A DNA stretch of 14,013 nucleotides from Rhodospirillaceae bacterium (GTDB lineage: Bacteria > Pseudomonadota > Alphaproteobacteria > Rickettsiales > UBA3002): contig CANHAG010000004.1 of NCBI GenBank assembly GCA_947458525.1, forward strand, positions 1 through 14,013, read 5' to 3'. Position 1 is the first letter of the stretch; each line of letters opens with the position of its first letter. Made by a program: the position numbers and the translations under genes. Below, piece by piece: positions 7,383-14,013 of the stretch. Below the pieces are notes generated by a model. It had not been told where the DNA came from, made no database searches, and was given only the letters and a program-made list of their open reading frames with translations.

Positions 7383-7642
7383 CCCCCGAAACAACCGCAT
7401 ACGATAAACTCGTTGCGCTCATCAAAGAGCGGCACGGCGGCGCGATCAGCGACCAGGAAGCACACAGGCTGGCACGAAACCTTATGGGCTACTGCGAACT
7501 CGTCATTCGAGTGAACGCAAAAACTGAAAAGGAAGTTCTTGCTAACCAGCTGGAATATAGTAATCTTTTTATGCGTTGGTTATATGCTGACGTGGAGTGT
7601 CGAAACTCCGAGAATGTAGGGTGTGCATCAGCCCATGTTTGA
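7379..7642 (+). CDS. Small hypothetical phage protein (87 aa)
   Basis: An 87-residue hydrophilic, mostly helical protein with no domain I recognise. GGAGG at 7367-7371 precedes the ATG by seven bases, and the ATG overlaps the stop of the 33-residue gene. Residues 1-70 look like normal protein; the last ~18 residues, VECRNSENVGCASAHV and before, are less convincing and include a short hairpin-forming stretch (7594-7609). The next small frame starts inside its 3' end. It may be a regulator or accessory protein of the recombinase module, but nothing in the sequence shows this. Confidence 0.6.
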   Translation: MTPETTAYDKLVALIKERHGGAISDQEAHRLARNLMGYCELVIRVNAKTEKEVLANQLEYSNLFMRWLYADVECRNSENVGCASAHV

Positions 7643-7769
7643 TGTATCCTCGGCCTCTATCCCTATGGTCGGGGAGATGTACGCGCATGTTCAAGCTCCG
7701 GCTAAAGGCGTACATAACCGATACATTCCGGTTTTCGAACTCCCCGATCACCAGATTGCAAGCGCATGA
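7635..7769 (+). CDS. Small 44-residue protein upstream of the recombinase
   Basis: A 44-residue frame starting MFDVSSASIPMVGEMYAHVQ and ending LPDHQIASA. It overlaps the preceding gene by eight bases and stops 16 bases before the recombinase start, filling what would otherwise be an empty 143-base gap. Composition is balanced, with no runs or rare-codon clusters. The ribosome site is weak (AGGGTG at 7618-7623, eleven bases away), so translation would depend on coupling to the 87-residue gene; an internal ATG at 7677 follows GGGGAG closely. No family is recognised. Confidence is moderate because only layout and composition support it. Confidence 0.42.
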   Translation: MFDVSSASIPMVGEMYAHVQAPAKGVHNRYIPVFELPDHQIASA

Positions 7770-7785
7770 TGGAAGGGAGTAACAC

Positions 7786-9831
7786 GTGAGAGGCAGAAAG
7801 CAAAAGTTCGCGGTTCAAGAAACAGGCGCTGTTTCCAAGGCGATTATTCTGGTTCGAGTATCCTCGAAAGACCAGGAGGACGGTCACTCACTCGATGCCC
7901 AAAGAGATCGCCTGATACGTTACTGCGACAAGAAAAACTTCGACATCCTGGAAATTTTTACCATCACCGAGTCATCGACACGCGGTGATCGTAAAAAATT
8001 CATGGAGATGCTGGAATTTGCCAAGCGGCAAAAAGGCACCATCGCAATCGTGGCGGATGCCGTTGACCGCGTGCAACGCAGCTTCAAAGATTCGGTCTAT
8101 CTCGACGATCTCGTTCGCAGGGACAAAATCGAGCTTCACTTCTACCGTGAAAATATGATTATCGGGCGCGAAGCCAGCGCATCGGATCACATGCGCTGGG
8201 ACTTCTGTGTGCTTGGCGCGAAAAGTTACGTGATGCAGCTTTCCGAAAACGTGAAGCGCAGCATCGAATACAAAGGCAAAAAAGGCGAAAGATACGGACC
8301 CGCGCCGCTTGGTTATCTGAACCAGCGCGACGAACGCGGCAACAGTGTCATCGTGGTGGATCAGCTTCGCGCACCATTGCTCAAGCGCATGTTCACCGAA
8401 TACGCTTCCGGCGCATACACACTCGGCCAAATGCAGCAACGCTGCAAAGAGTGGGGGCTGCGTAGCAAGGCTGGTGTGGAATTACACAAATCGACCCTTT
8501 ATCGCATCGTACAGAATCCTTTCTACTACGGCGATATGCTGATAAAAGGCGAGATCATGCAGCATTGCCACGAACCCCTTGTTTCCCGAAACGTATGGGA
8601 AGATTGCCAAGCCGTATTGCGCGGCTGGGAAAAGAAGCCGTTCCTGTACGGCGGCAAAGACTTTTTATTCAGAGGTCTGCTTACCTGCGCCGTCACCGGC
8701 AGGGTAGTTTCCTCGGACACCAAAAAGAAAAGCTATAAAAACGGCACGACAGCAGAGTTTACCTATCTGGTAACCTGGAACCCCGAGAACCCGAGCAAGA
8801 AGTTTTGGGTACGCGAGGATAAGGTTGCCGCGCAGGTGGAAGCCGCGCTTGAGCGGATCGCCATCAAAGACCATGAGATGATGACGGCGGCTATCGCGGC
8901 AGTGAAGGAAGCGAACAAGGCCAAGCAGGAATCGCATAACCGCGAAGTCGGGTTGCTGAAGAAAGAGCATAGCGAGATACAGGCTAAGCTGGATCGCTTG
9001 GTGGATTTACTGGCCGAGGGCGTGCTGCCGCCGGAGGATTACCGCACAAAGCGCGAGCAGCTGAAGAAGCGCCAGCATGATTTGGTGAACCTGATTCACG
9101 CCTATGATGATGCCGACAACATGTTCGGCAGTACGATGGAAAAACTGATGAAAGTGGCTATGGGAGCGCACAAGGCGTTCTTAAGTTCGAGCGTAGAAGA
9201 AAAAAGGGAATTGCTGAATTTCGTGTTTTCGAACCTAACACTCAAAGGCGAAACCCTTTGTTATTCCTACAATTTCCCATTTAACAACTTCGAAAATCTC
9301 GACGATTGTAGCAAATGGCGGACAGGGTGGGATTCGAACCCACGATGGAGTTGCCCCCATGCCAGTTTTCGAGACTGGTACCTTCAACCACTCGGTCACC
9401 TGTCCATGTCCGCGCCGTCAACACTCAAGTGGTTGAAGGCGATTTTTCTGTTCGCGCCGCCTCGCGGCGCCGCTGTCGGCAACCACTTCGCCCTGCGCTC
9501 TACTGAGCTTCGGGCGACAGGCGGTCACCTGTCCATGTCCGCGCGAAGCGGGTTCAATATCAGACAGGCCATGACTGACAAGGATTTTCTGGCAGAACCA
9601 TCGCTGCTGAATTCAACCAGCGTGCTGTTGGGGCGGGGTCACATCAAGAAAGGTGAAGCGGTCGCGGGTGCGGTGGGCGCTTGCCATGGCACGATCGAAT
9701 TCTTCTTCTGTAAGCCCGATTTCCTCTGGCAAAGTGGGGGCGCCGGCGTGTATCAGCATAGCGACGAGTACCTCCGGCGGGTGGCAATGATGGCGAATAT
9801 ACCCGGCGACATCCGGCCAGATTTTTTGTAA
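7786..9831 (+). CDS. Large serine recombinase (integrase), frame open past the attachment site
   Basis: The N-terminal resolvase domain (about 17-165) shows VRVSSKDQ, with catalytic Ser26 after Arg24, and ADAVDRVQRS, the arginine-bearing helix. A recombinase domain follows (about 185-290), then a decayed zinc ribbon in which only C301 of the usual four cysteines is clear, then a coiled coil (about 365-445) and a typical end, EKRELLNFVFSNLTL. Strand exchange by DNA cleavage at short att sites is expected. GGAAGGGAG (7771-7779) supports GTG 7786. The recognisable protein ends near residue 510 (base 9315). From codon 511 the frame translates the antisense of tRNA-Ser and then chromosomal DNA, reaching a stop only at 9829-9831. 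The 681-residue product would thus carry a host-encoded tail of about 171 residues. Whether it is made full length is unknown. Confidence 0.9.
   Translation: MRGRKQKFAVQETGAVSKAIILVRVSSKDQEDGHSLDAQRDRLIRYCDKKNFDILEIFTITESSTRGDRKKFMEMLEFAKRQKGTIAIVADAVDRVQRSFKDSVYLDDLVRRDKIELHFYRENMIIGREASASDHMRWDFCVLGAKSYVMQLSENVKRSIEYKGKKGERYGPAPLGYLNQRDERGNSVIVVDQLRAPLLKRMFTEYASGAYTLGQMQQRCKEWGLRSKAGVELHKSTLYRIVQNPFYYGDMLIKGEIMQHCHEPLVSRNVWEDCQAVLRGWEKKPFLYGGKDFLFRGLLTCAVTGRVVSSDTKKKSYKNGTTAEFTYLVTWNPENPSKKFWVREDKVAAQVEAALERIAIKDHEMMTAAIAAVKEANKAKQESHNREVGLLKKEHSEIQAKLDRLVDLLAEGVLPPEDYRTKREQLKKRQHDLVNLIHAYDDADNMFGSTMEKLMKVAMGAHKAFLSSSVEEKRELLNFVFSNLTLKGETLCYSYNFPFNNFENLDDCSKWRTGWDSNPRWSCPHASFRDWYLQPLGHLSMSAPSTLKWLKAIFLFAPPRGAAVGNHFALRSTELRATGGHLSMSARSGFNIRQAMTDKDFLAEPSLLNSTSVLLGRGHIKKGEAVAGAVGACHGTIEFFFCKPDFLWQSGGAGVYQHSDEYLRRVAMMANIPGDIRPDFL
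9316..9340. other. Probable attachment site at the tRNA-Ser 3' end
   Basis: The recombinase gene runs right up to the CCA end of a tRNA gene transcribed toward it, the standard arrangement for elements that integrate into a tRNA 3' end and rebuild it. Element genes fill everything to the left, chromosomal genes everything to the right. The partner att copy at the other end of the element lies outside the window, so the extent of the shared core cannot be read; 9316-9340 marks the acceptor and T-arm end only. That serine recombinases usually need only a short core fits. Confidence 0.45.
9316..9405 (-). tRNA. tRNA-Ser(CGA)
   Basis: On the minus strand the sequence folds as a class II tRNA of 90 nt including encoded CCA. 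The acceptor stem is GGACAGG with CCTGTCC, discriminator G. The D arm is ACC/GGT around a GAGTGGTTGAA loop typical of tRNA-Ser. The anticodon stem CCAGT/ACTGG encloses CTCGAAA, giving anticodon CGA, which reads UCG. A long variable arm (ATGGGGGCAACTCCAT) and a T arm GTGGG-TTCGAAT-CCCAC complete it. All stems pair, so the gene looks functional despite the adjoining element. The recombinase frame overlaps it on the other strand. Confidence 0.96.
9393..9415. repeat. 23-bp direct repeat, copy 1 (tRNA-Ser 5' end and flank)
   Basis: This 23-bp stretch (starting CGGTCACCTGTCCATG on the plus strand) covers the first 13 bases of tRNA-Ser and 10 bases of its upstream flank. An identical copy is at 9522-9544, 129 bp away, with no similarity continuing beyond it. 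The intact tRNA belongs to this copy. Confidence 0.8.
9427..9488. repeat. Nested inverted repeat with tRNA D-arm-like arms
   Basis: Outer arms AAGTGGTTG (9427-9435) and CAACCACTT (9480-9488) enclose a perfect hairpin GCGCCGC-CTC-GCGGCGC (9454-9470). The left arm, extended to AGTGGTTGAAGG (9428-9439), is also the exact reverse complement of the tRNA D-arm bases at 9381-9392. It is just upstream of the tRNA, so it may affect transcription or processing of the leader, or be remodelled tRNA debris from earlier integrations. Confidence 0.6.
9488..9517. repeat. 30-bp palindromic hairpin
   Basis: Stem TCGCCC/GGGCGA (9488-9493 with 9512-9517), internal loop TGC/TTC, inner stem GCTC/GAGC and loop TACT. 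A second small hairpin follows immediately, GACAGG-CGGTCA-CCTGTC (9516-9533), whose right arm is the repeated tRNA 5' end. The palindrome sits where bases of the tRNA D arm would be expected in the second tRNA-like copy, between CAACCACT and CGGTCACC. Confidence 0.55.
9522..9544. repeat. 23-bp direct repeat, copy 2 (partial tRNA-Ser 5' end)
   Basis: Identical to 9393-9415. Here only the tRNA 5' end and its upstream flank remain; the rest of the tRNA is missing and replaced by palindromic sequence. It is best read as a tRNA gene fragment left by a past insertion, excision or duplication at this locus. Confidence 0.75.
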
Positions 9832-10722
9832 CGTCAGATTAATTTCTGCGCGTTGAGAGGGCGAAAACTGCTTGGCAGCGGGCAGGTCGCCACCCGCTTC
9901 CAGAAGGTGCGGCACATGCTCCAGCATCGCAAACTGCCGCCGCGCCATAGCAACGGACGCCACCGCCACCAGCTGGCCGTGGGTCACGCCGCGCAGCTTC
10001 TGCCCATAGAGCATTTCAAGCGTATGGGCGATCATATGCTCGCCCTGACTCGCCACGGCGCTTGAGCCGGTGTTTGTCATCCATTGCCCGGCGGCAATCA
10101 GCGCTTCCATCAGGGTTTGCAGTGTGCCCAGCCGGGGTTCATATTCGCGAAACGCCGCAAAGGCTTCGGCAGCAAACTCCGTACCCAGTGTGAGGTGGGA
10201 AAGATAACTATCCGCCTCCACCGTGCTGCGGCAGAGCATATCCGCCATGCCTGAGGCGGTGAGGTGCTTAGGGGCGGCGGCAAGCACGTCAAGATCCGCA
10301 TAGATCGCCTGCGGTGCTGCGGCGGGAAGCGAGGTTTTATGATTTCCCTCCCACAGGCTGGCATTGGCGGCTGCATAGCCATTCATCGAGGCGGCGGTCG
10401 CCACCACCACATAAGGCTTGCCGCACGCATGGGCGGTATATTTGGTAAGGTCATTCAAGGTGCCGCTGCCGACCGCCACCAGAAAATCCGCCTCACGCGC
10501 CAGCGGAACAAGACGCTCGGCCACATCTGTGGCGGGGATGACTTCCGCCTCAAGATGGGCACGGGAAAGCTGGTGATGTTCGGCCAGAAGCGGATAGAGC
10601 GCCGCGCCCGCCGCTTTCCATGTATTTGTATCGCTGACAAGAAGCGCCGCGCCGCGCATGCGCGTTTGCGTGAGCAGCGACGGAATCTGCCCAAGCAGAT
10701 GATGCCCAATGTGAATATGCAT
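9613..10722 (-). CDS. sn-glycerol-1-phosphate dehydrogenase-like protein (AraM/EgsA type)
   Basis: A 369-residue cytosolic dehydrogenase of the iron-containing alcohol dehydrogenase/glycerol dehydrogenase superfamily. The nucleotide-binding GSGT lies at 85-88, followed by ATAASMNGYAA, and the metal site is visible as GMAD (D161), GEHMIAH (H229) and THG (H248); these spacings fit sn-glycerol-1-phosphate dehydrogenases such as archaeal EgsA and Bacillus AraM. The expected reaction is NAD(P)H-dependent reduction of dihydroxyacetone phosphate to sn-glycerol-1-phosphate. No prenyl-glyceryl-phosphate synthase is next to it, so the pathway is open, and substrate use is not proven by motifs. The ATG at 10722 has only a weak ribosome site. 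It is divergent from the transglycosylase gene and convergent with the recombinase frame, which overlaps its 3' end antisense. Glycerol dehydrogenase is the main alternative. Confidence 0.83.
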   Translation of the reverse strand: MHIHIGHHLLGQIPSLLTQTRMRGAALLVSDTNTWKAAGAALYPLLAEHHQLSRAHLEAEVIPATDVAERLVPLAREADFLVAVGSGTLNDLTKYTAHACGKPYVVVATAASMNGYAAANASLWEGNHKTSLPAAAPQAIYADLDVLAAAPKHLTASGMADMLCRSTVEADSYLSHLTLGTEFAAEAFAAFREYEPRLGTLQTLMEALIAAGQWMTNTGSSAVASQGEHMIAHTLEMLYGQKLRGVTHGQLVAVASVAMARRQFAMLEHVPHLLEAGGDLPAAKQFSPSQRAEINLTLQKIWPDVAGYIRHHCHPPEVLVAMLIHAGAPTLPEEIGLTEEEFDRAMASAHRTRDRFTFLDVTPPQQHAG

Positions 10723-10811
10723 AACTATCCACAGGTTTCTTATCAGTAAGTGAGAAGGTTGAAAGTAAAAATATTTTGCTTAGTGTGCTGTGCCTGAAGA
10801 CAGGATGCGTT

Positions 10812-10830
10812 AGCTATAAACAAGATAGCT
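10812..10830. promoter_or_regulatory. Dyad over a TATAAA hexamer in the divergent intergenic region
   Basis: AGCTAT (10812-10817) and ATAGCT (10825-10830) form a perfect 6-bp inverted repeat with a 7-base spacer, covering TATAAA at 10815-10820, a fair -10 candidate for the transglycosylase gene. No good -35 lies 16-18 bases upstream. A second short dyad CCTG-AAGA-CAGG is at 10793-10804. The region between the divergent genes (10723-10853) should hold both promoters, but I cannot place them firmly. Confidence 0.25.
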
Positions 10831-10853
10831 GAACGTATAGAAAGTGGGGGTTC

Positions 10854-11828
10854 ATGGCGCGGCATAATTTTCTGGTGGCGATGGCGCTGGTGCTGCTCAC
10901 TTTTTCGGCCTCACTCGCTTACGGCAATGAAAAGCCCTACGGACTCTGGGTGGAGGAACTGCGCAGCGAAGCGCTGGCGCGCGGTATTCCTGAGACCACG
11001 TTTGATGCGGCGATGTTTCGAATTACCCCCAACGAGCGCATCATCGAGCTTGACCGCCAGCAGCCGGAAGGGCGTTTGAGCTGGACGGAATATGCAGAAA
11101 AAATCGTGAGTGCCGACCGGGTGGAGAAAGGGCAGGCAAAACTGCTCGAGCACCGCGCGATACTGGAAGAAGTGAGCGCGCGCTATCGCGTGCCGAAAGA
11201 AATCATCGTGGCGCTGTGGGGGGTGGAGACGATTTACGGCGGCTATACCGGCAATTTCTCGATTATCGAAGCACTCACCACCCTTGCGTATGACGGCCGC
11301 CGTGCGGAGCTGTTCCGCGAGGAGCTGCTGAAGGCCATGGAAATCATCGCCCGGCATGACGCAACCGCCGAACAGATGACCGGCTCATGGGCTGGCGCCA
11401 TGGGGCAAACGCAGTTCATGCCCTCAAGCTACCTGAAATATGCCGTGGCGTGGGATGGTTCCGGCCATCCGGATATATGGAAAAACCTGCCCGATGTGTT
11501 TGCGTCCATTGCCAATTACCTTCACAGCTCCGGCTGGAATGGTGATGAAATCTGGGGCGTAGCGGTCAATCTGCCGCCCGGTTTTAACCCTGAGGATGCG
11601 GATTTATATAAGCCCCGCCCGGTGGAAGCATGGCGCGCTATGGGCATCACCGCGAAACAGGGCAGGGCGCTGCCGGAACGCGGGATGGTGTATGTCATGT
11701 ATCCCGGCGGCAACAACGAGGGCGCTTATATGGTCACAGAAAACTTCCATGTGCTGCTGAAATGGAACCGTTCGCGCTATTTTGCTACATCTGTCGGCCT
11801 GTTGTCGGATAGAATCGCCGCAAAATAG
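10854..11828 (+). CDS. Lytic murein transglycosylase, MltB family (SLT_2)
   Basis: A 324-residue exported protein. Residues 1-22 form a signal peptide (MARH, then a hydrophobic core to SLA); no lipobox cysteine is present, so it is periplasmic and soluble, unlike E. coli MltB. The catalytic glutamate is E125 in WGVETIYGGYTGNF, and the GSWAGAMGQTQFMPSSY block (177-193) is the family substrate-binding motif. It cleaves the MurNAc-GlcNAc bond of peptidoglycan, leaving 1,6-anhydro-MurNAc ends. A G-rich ribosome site (GTGGGGG, 10844-10850) precedes the ATG closely. The rlpA gene follows after nine bases, so the two are probably cotranscribed for cell-wall remodelling. No peptidoglycan-binding domain follows the catalytic domain. 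The family is clear; the paralogue name is not. Confidence 0.93.
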   Translation: MARHNFLVAMALVLLTFSASLAYGNEKPYGLWVEELRSEALARGIPETTFDAAMFRITPNERIIELDRQQPEGRLSWTEYAEKIVSADRVEKGQAKLLEHRAILEEVSARYRVPKEIIVALWGVETIYGGYTGNFSIIEALTTLAYDGRRAELFREELLKAMEIIARHDATAEQMTGSWAGAMGQTQFMPSSYLKYAVAWDGSGHPDIWKNLPDVFASIANYLHSSGWNGDEIWGVAVNLPPGFNPEDADLYKPRPVEAWRAMGITAKQGRALPERGMVYVMYPGGNNEGAYMVTENFHVLLKWNRSRYFATSVGLLSDRIAAK

Positions 11829-11837
11829 AGGTATGCC

Positions 11838-12926
11838 ATGAAATCATGGATCGGCTTGTGCGTCAGCATGCTGTTGCTTTCCGCCTGTGGGGTGATGGAT
11901 GAACCAGCAGGTGACCCCCCGGGTTATGTGAATGGCAGAGCCGAGCACCCGCTCATCAAGCTGGGCAAGCCCTACACCATCAACGGGGAGACCTATCACC
12001 CCGAGCATGACCCGAACTATGTGGAAGAAGGCATGGCCTCGTGGTATGGGCCGGGGTTTCATGGCGGCCAGACCGCCAATGGCGAGCGGTTTAATAAAAT
12101 GGATATGACCGCCGCCCACCGCACCTTGCCCATGCCTTCCATCGTCAAGGTCACGAACCTGAAAAACAACCGCACGGTGGTGGTCAGGATTAATGATCGC
12201 GGGCCATTTGCCCATAACCGGATTATCGATCTTTCCAAGCGCGCAGCGGAGGAGATCGACATGATCCGCGCTGGTACGGTGAAAGTGCGGGTGGAATATC
12301 TGCCGGAGGCTACCGAGCGCTATGTGGCCATGCTGAAAAGTGGCTATTCGCCAGCCAGTATTTCGCTTGAGGAAGTGCAACTGGCCGCGGCAGACCCGGA
12401 AGAATTGCTGATTCGCACGGCGGAAAATCCCCCTGTGAAAACTGATGAAAATGCGTGGTGGAAGGGATTGAGCCCCATTGCCTCCGCTCAGGCGCAGGAG
12501 GTCTCTGCCCCGGTAGAGGTGCGGCCGGTGCCAGTGAAAACCACCACGACTGAGACCTTGCCGCCGCTGGATGCTTCGCCGGAAACGTCGGAAATTCCCA
12601 GCTGGGCAAAAACGCCCAAGCCCGCGCCTGTGGCTGCGAAAAATCCTGCCGAACCCTCACCGTTTGATGCGCTGAAAGAAGCCCCAAAAATGGAACCCGC
12701 CGGCCAGTATCTGGTGCAGCTTGGCGTATTTGGTCAGAAGGAAAACGCCAATCATCTGGCCGCAAAATTCAAAGACGCGGCAAATGTCATTGTTGAGCCG
12801 GTTGAAACCAACGGCCAGACACTTTACCGCGTCAGAATTGGCCCGTTTATTGATGAGACCGCGGCCGGAGAAATGCGCGACCGCGCCCGCGCCATGGGCG
12901 TGGCGGATGCGCGTGTGGTGCGTTAA
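11838..12926 (+). CDS. rlpA: Septal ring lytic transglycosylase RlpA, lipoprotein with SPOR domain
   Basis: A 362-residue outer-membrane lipoprotein. The lipobox LLSAC places the lipidated cysteine at 17. A double-psi beta-barrel domain (about 62-155) carries GMASWYGPGFHGG, GERF (E83), AAHRTLP (H94) and RINDRGPF (D120); the 11- and 26-residue spacings of E, H and D equal those I recall for the active site of Pseudomonas RlpA (E120, H131, D157). A long Pro/Ala/Thr-rich linker (about 190-285) leads to a C-terminal SPOR domain (about 290-362) that binds denuded septal glycans. It cleaves peptidoglycan lacking stem peptides and helps daughter-cell separation. AGAGGT (11827-11832) precedes the ATG. 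It lies in a wall-remodelling operon with the transglycosylase and the carboxypeptidase. Confidence 0.95.
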   Translation: MKSWIGLCVSMLLLSACGVMDEPAGDPPGYVNGRAEHPLIKLGKPYTINGETYHPEHDPNYVEEGMASWYGPGFHGGQTANGERFNKMDMTAAHRTLPMPSIVKVTNLKNNRTVVVRINDRGPFAHNRIIDLSKRAAEEIDMIRAGTVKVRVEYLPEATERYVAMLKSGYSPASISLEEVQLAAADPEELLIRTAENPPVKTDENAWWKGLSPIASAQAQEVSAPVEVRPVPVKTTTTETLPPLDASPETSEIPSWAKTPKPAPVAAKNPAEPSPFDALKEAPKMEPAGQYLVQLGVFGQKENANHLAAKFKDAANVIVEPVETNGQTLYRVRIGPFIDETAAGEMRDRARAMGVADARVVR

Positions 12927-12952
12927 ACGTGATGCCAACAAAAGGAACTTCT

Positions 12953-14013
12953 ATGTTACGCAAATATCTTCGTGGGCTGGTGCTGATTCCGTTTCTCGTT
13001 CTTGGCGTTCCGGCGCTGGCGAATGAAGCGGCCACACCTGCGGCTGAAGCGCCTGCGGATGCCATGGTGCCCCCTACCAATGCCAGCAATATGCTGTTGA
13101 TTGATGCAACCACCGGCGCAGTGCTGGCCGAAAAAAACAGTAATGAAAAAATGTTTCCCTCCTCCATGAGCAAGCTCATGACGGAGTATCTGCTCTTTGA
13201 TGAACTGAAGCGCGGCACGCTGAAACTGACCGATACATTTCCGGTGAGCGAAAATGCCTGGCGCATTCAGGGCTCGAAAATGTTTGTGCCGCTCGGCGCG
13301 CAGATTCCGATTGAAGATCTTATCCGGGGGATCACGGTACAATCGGGCAATGATGCCTGTATGGTAGTTGCCGAGGGGCTGGCGGGCAGTGAGGCGGCCT
13401 TTGCCCAGCGGCTGAATGCCAAGGCGAAAGAGCTTGGCATGCACCATTCTAATTTTGTGAATGCCAGCGGCTGGCCCGATGAAAATCACTATACCACCGC
13501 GTCAGATCTGGCCATACTTGCCAAGCGCATGATTGCGGATTTCCCGGAATTTTATCACTATTTTTCCGAGAAGGAATTTACCTATAACACTATCCGCCAA
13601 TATAACCGCAACCTGCTGCTTGGGCGGGGCGGGGTGGATGGGATGAAGACCGGCCATACCGAAGCTGCCGGCTACGGCATTGTGCTATCAGCGAAAGAAG
13701 CGGCCACCAACCGCCGCCTGATTCTGGTGATTAACGGCCTGAGCTCCATGAAAGAGCGTGAGCGTGAAGGCGCCTACCTGCTTAACTGGGGCTTCAGGAA
13801 TTTTGAGAATGTAACGCTGGCGGAGCCTGGAAACATTATCACTGAAGCACCCGTGGCGGTGGGTCGTGCGGATAAGGTGGGGCTTACCACCACCGCGCCG
13901 CTGATCGTGACCTTGCCGAAAATCAATCCGGGTGCGGTGACGATCAAGGCGCGCTATGTATCACCTCTTGAAGCGCCGGTGGCCGCAGGAAAAGAGGTGG
14001 GAGAGATCCTCGT
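12953..14013 (+). CDS. dacA: D-alanyl-D-alanine carboxypeptidase, PBP5/DacA type (3' end cut by window)
   Basis: At least 353 residues are present; the gene runs off the right edge without a stop. A signal peptide ends about VPALA (cleavage near residue 23). All three penicillin-binding motifs are present: SMSK with the nucleophile S71 and K74, SGN (131-133), and KTG (232-234). The part beyond about 290 begins the PBP5 C-terminal beta domain; the usual membrane-anchoring amphipathic helix would lie outside the window. It removes the terminal D-Ala from pentapeptides in the periplasm, limiting cross-linking. AAAGGAAC (12940-12947) precedes the ATG, 26 bases after rlpA, so cotranscription with rlpA is likely. 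Order rlpA-dacA is common in Alphaproteobacteria. Confidence 0.95.
   Translation, partial: MLRKYLRGLVLIPFLVLGVPALANEAATPAAEAPADAMVPPTNASNMLLIDATTGAVLAEKNSNEKMFPSSMSKLMTEYLLFDELKRGTLKLTDTFPVSENAWRIQGSKMFVPLGAQIPIEDLIRGITVQSGNDACMVVAEGLAGSEAAFAQRLNAKAKELGMHHSNFVNASGWPDENHYTTASDLAILAKRMIADFPEFYHYFSEKEFTYNTIRQYNRNLLLGRGGVDGMKTGHTEAAGYGIVLSAKEAATNRRLILVINGLSSMKEREREGAYLLNWGFRNFENVTLAEPGNIITEAPVAVGRADKVGLTTTAPLIVTLPKINPGAVTIKARYVSPLEAPVAAGKEVGEIL

Noticed and set aside
7597..7782. Alternative 61-codon frame before the recombinase
   Set aside because: Cys/Arg/Ser-rich, no ribosome site, and it overlaps the better-supported 44-residue frame in another phase.
9496..9512. GCTCAGTAGAGC-type sequence on the minus strand, resembling a tRNA D arm
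   Set aside because: It is part of a 30-bp palindrome, lacks the GG of a D loop, and no other tRNA arms can be folded around it.
10725..10733. CTATCCACA, one base from a DnaA box
   Set aside because: A single isolated copy with no cluster, AT-rich unwinding region or replication gene nearby.

Overview
The window joins the end of an integrated phage-like element (about 1-9315) to ordinary chromosome (about 9316-14013). GC is moderate to high. The chromosomal run of a MltB-type transglycosylase, RlpA and a PBP5-type D,D-carboxypeptidase, and the phage families DUF6511 and DUF6362, both point to an alphaproteobacterium. The genus cannot be told from the sequence.

Element, 15-6534: six genes on the + strand, mostly with ATGA or shorter overlaps and clear Shine-Dalgarno sites, so very probably one operon for DNA replication and recombination. 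In order they are a Sak4/AAA_24-like ATPase, a DUF669-like single-strand-binding candidate, an SF2 DEAH helicase with a zinc ribbon, a DUF6511 zinc protein, a Cas4-like PD-(D/E)XK nuclease with four cysteines placed for an Fe-S cluster, and a 735-residue primase-helicase fusion (RepB-type primase plus RepA-type RecA-fold helicase). No capsid, tail, lysis or conjugation gene is visible, so phage versus other integrative element cannot be settled here.

6535-6875 has no convincing gene. It holds about ten copies of a 9-11 bp motif (consensus CAAGTTYGGG, both orientations), an AT-rich stretch and three tandem GC-rich hairpins. Directly after a fused primase-helicase, this looks like a candidate origin, in an arrangement reminiscent of RSF1010-type replicons.

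6876-7785: a DUF6362 HTH protein, then a chain of short overlapping genes (33, 87 and 44 aa) leading to the recombinase. The 33 and 44 aa genes are easily missed.

7786-9831: a large serine recombinase whose frame has no stop before the end of the element. It runs antisense through a complete tRNA-Ser(CGA) gene (9316-9405, - strand) and on into the chromosome. The tRNA 3' end is the probable attachment site. Just beyond it, a second copy of the tRNA 5' end and its flank (9522-9544) is separated from the first by nested hairpins.

Chromosome, 9613-14013: an sn-glycerol-1-phosphate dehydrogenase-like gene on the - strand, then on the + strand a cell-wall cluster of mltB-like transglycosylase, rlpA lipoprotein and dacA, the last cut by the window end. 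The latter three act on septal and lateral peptidoglycan.
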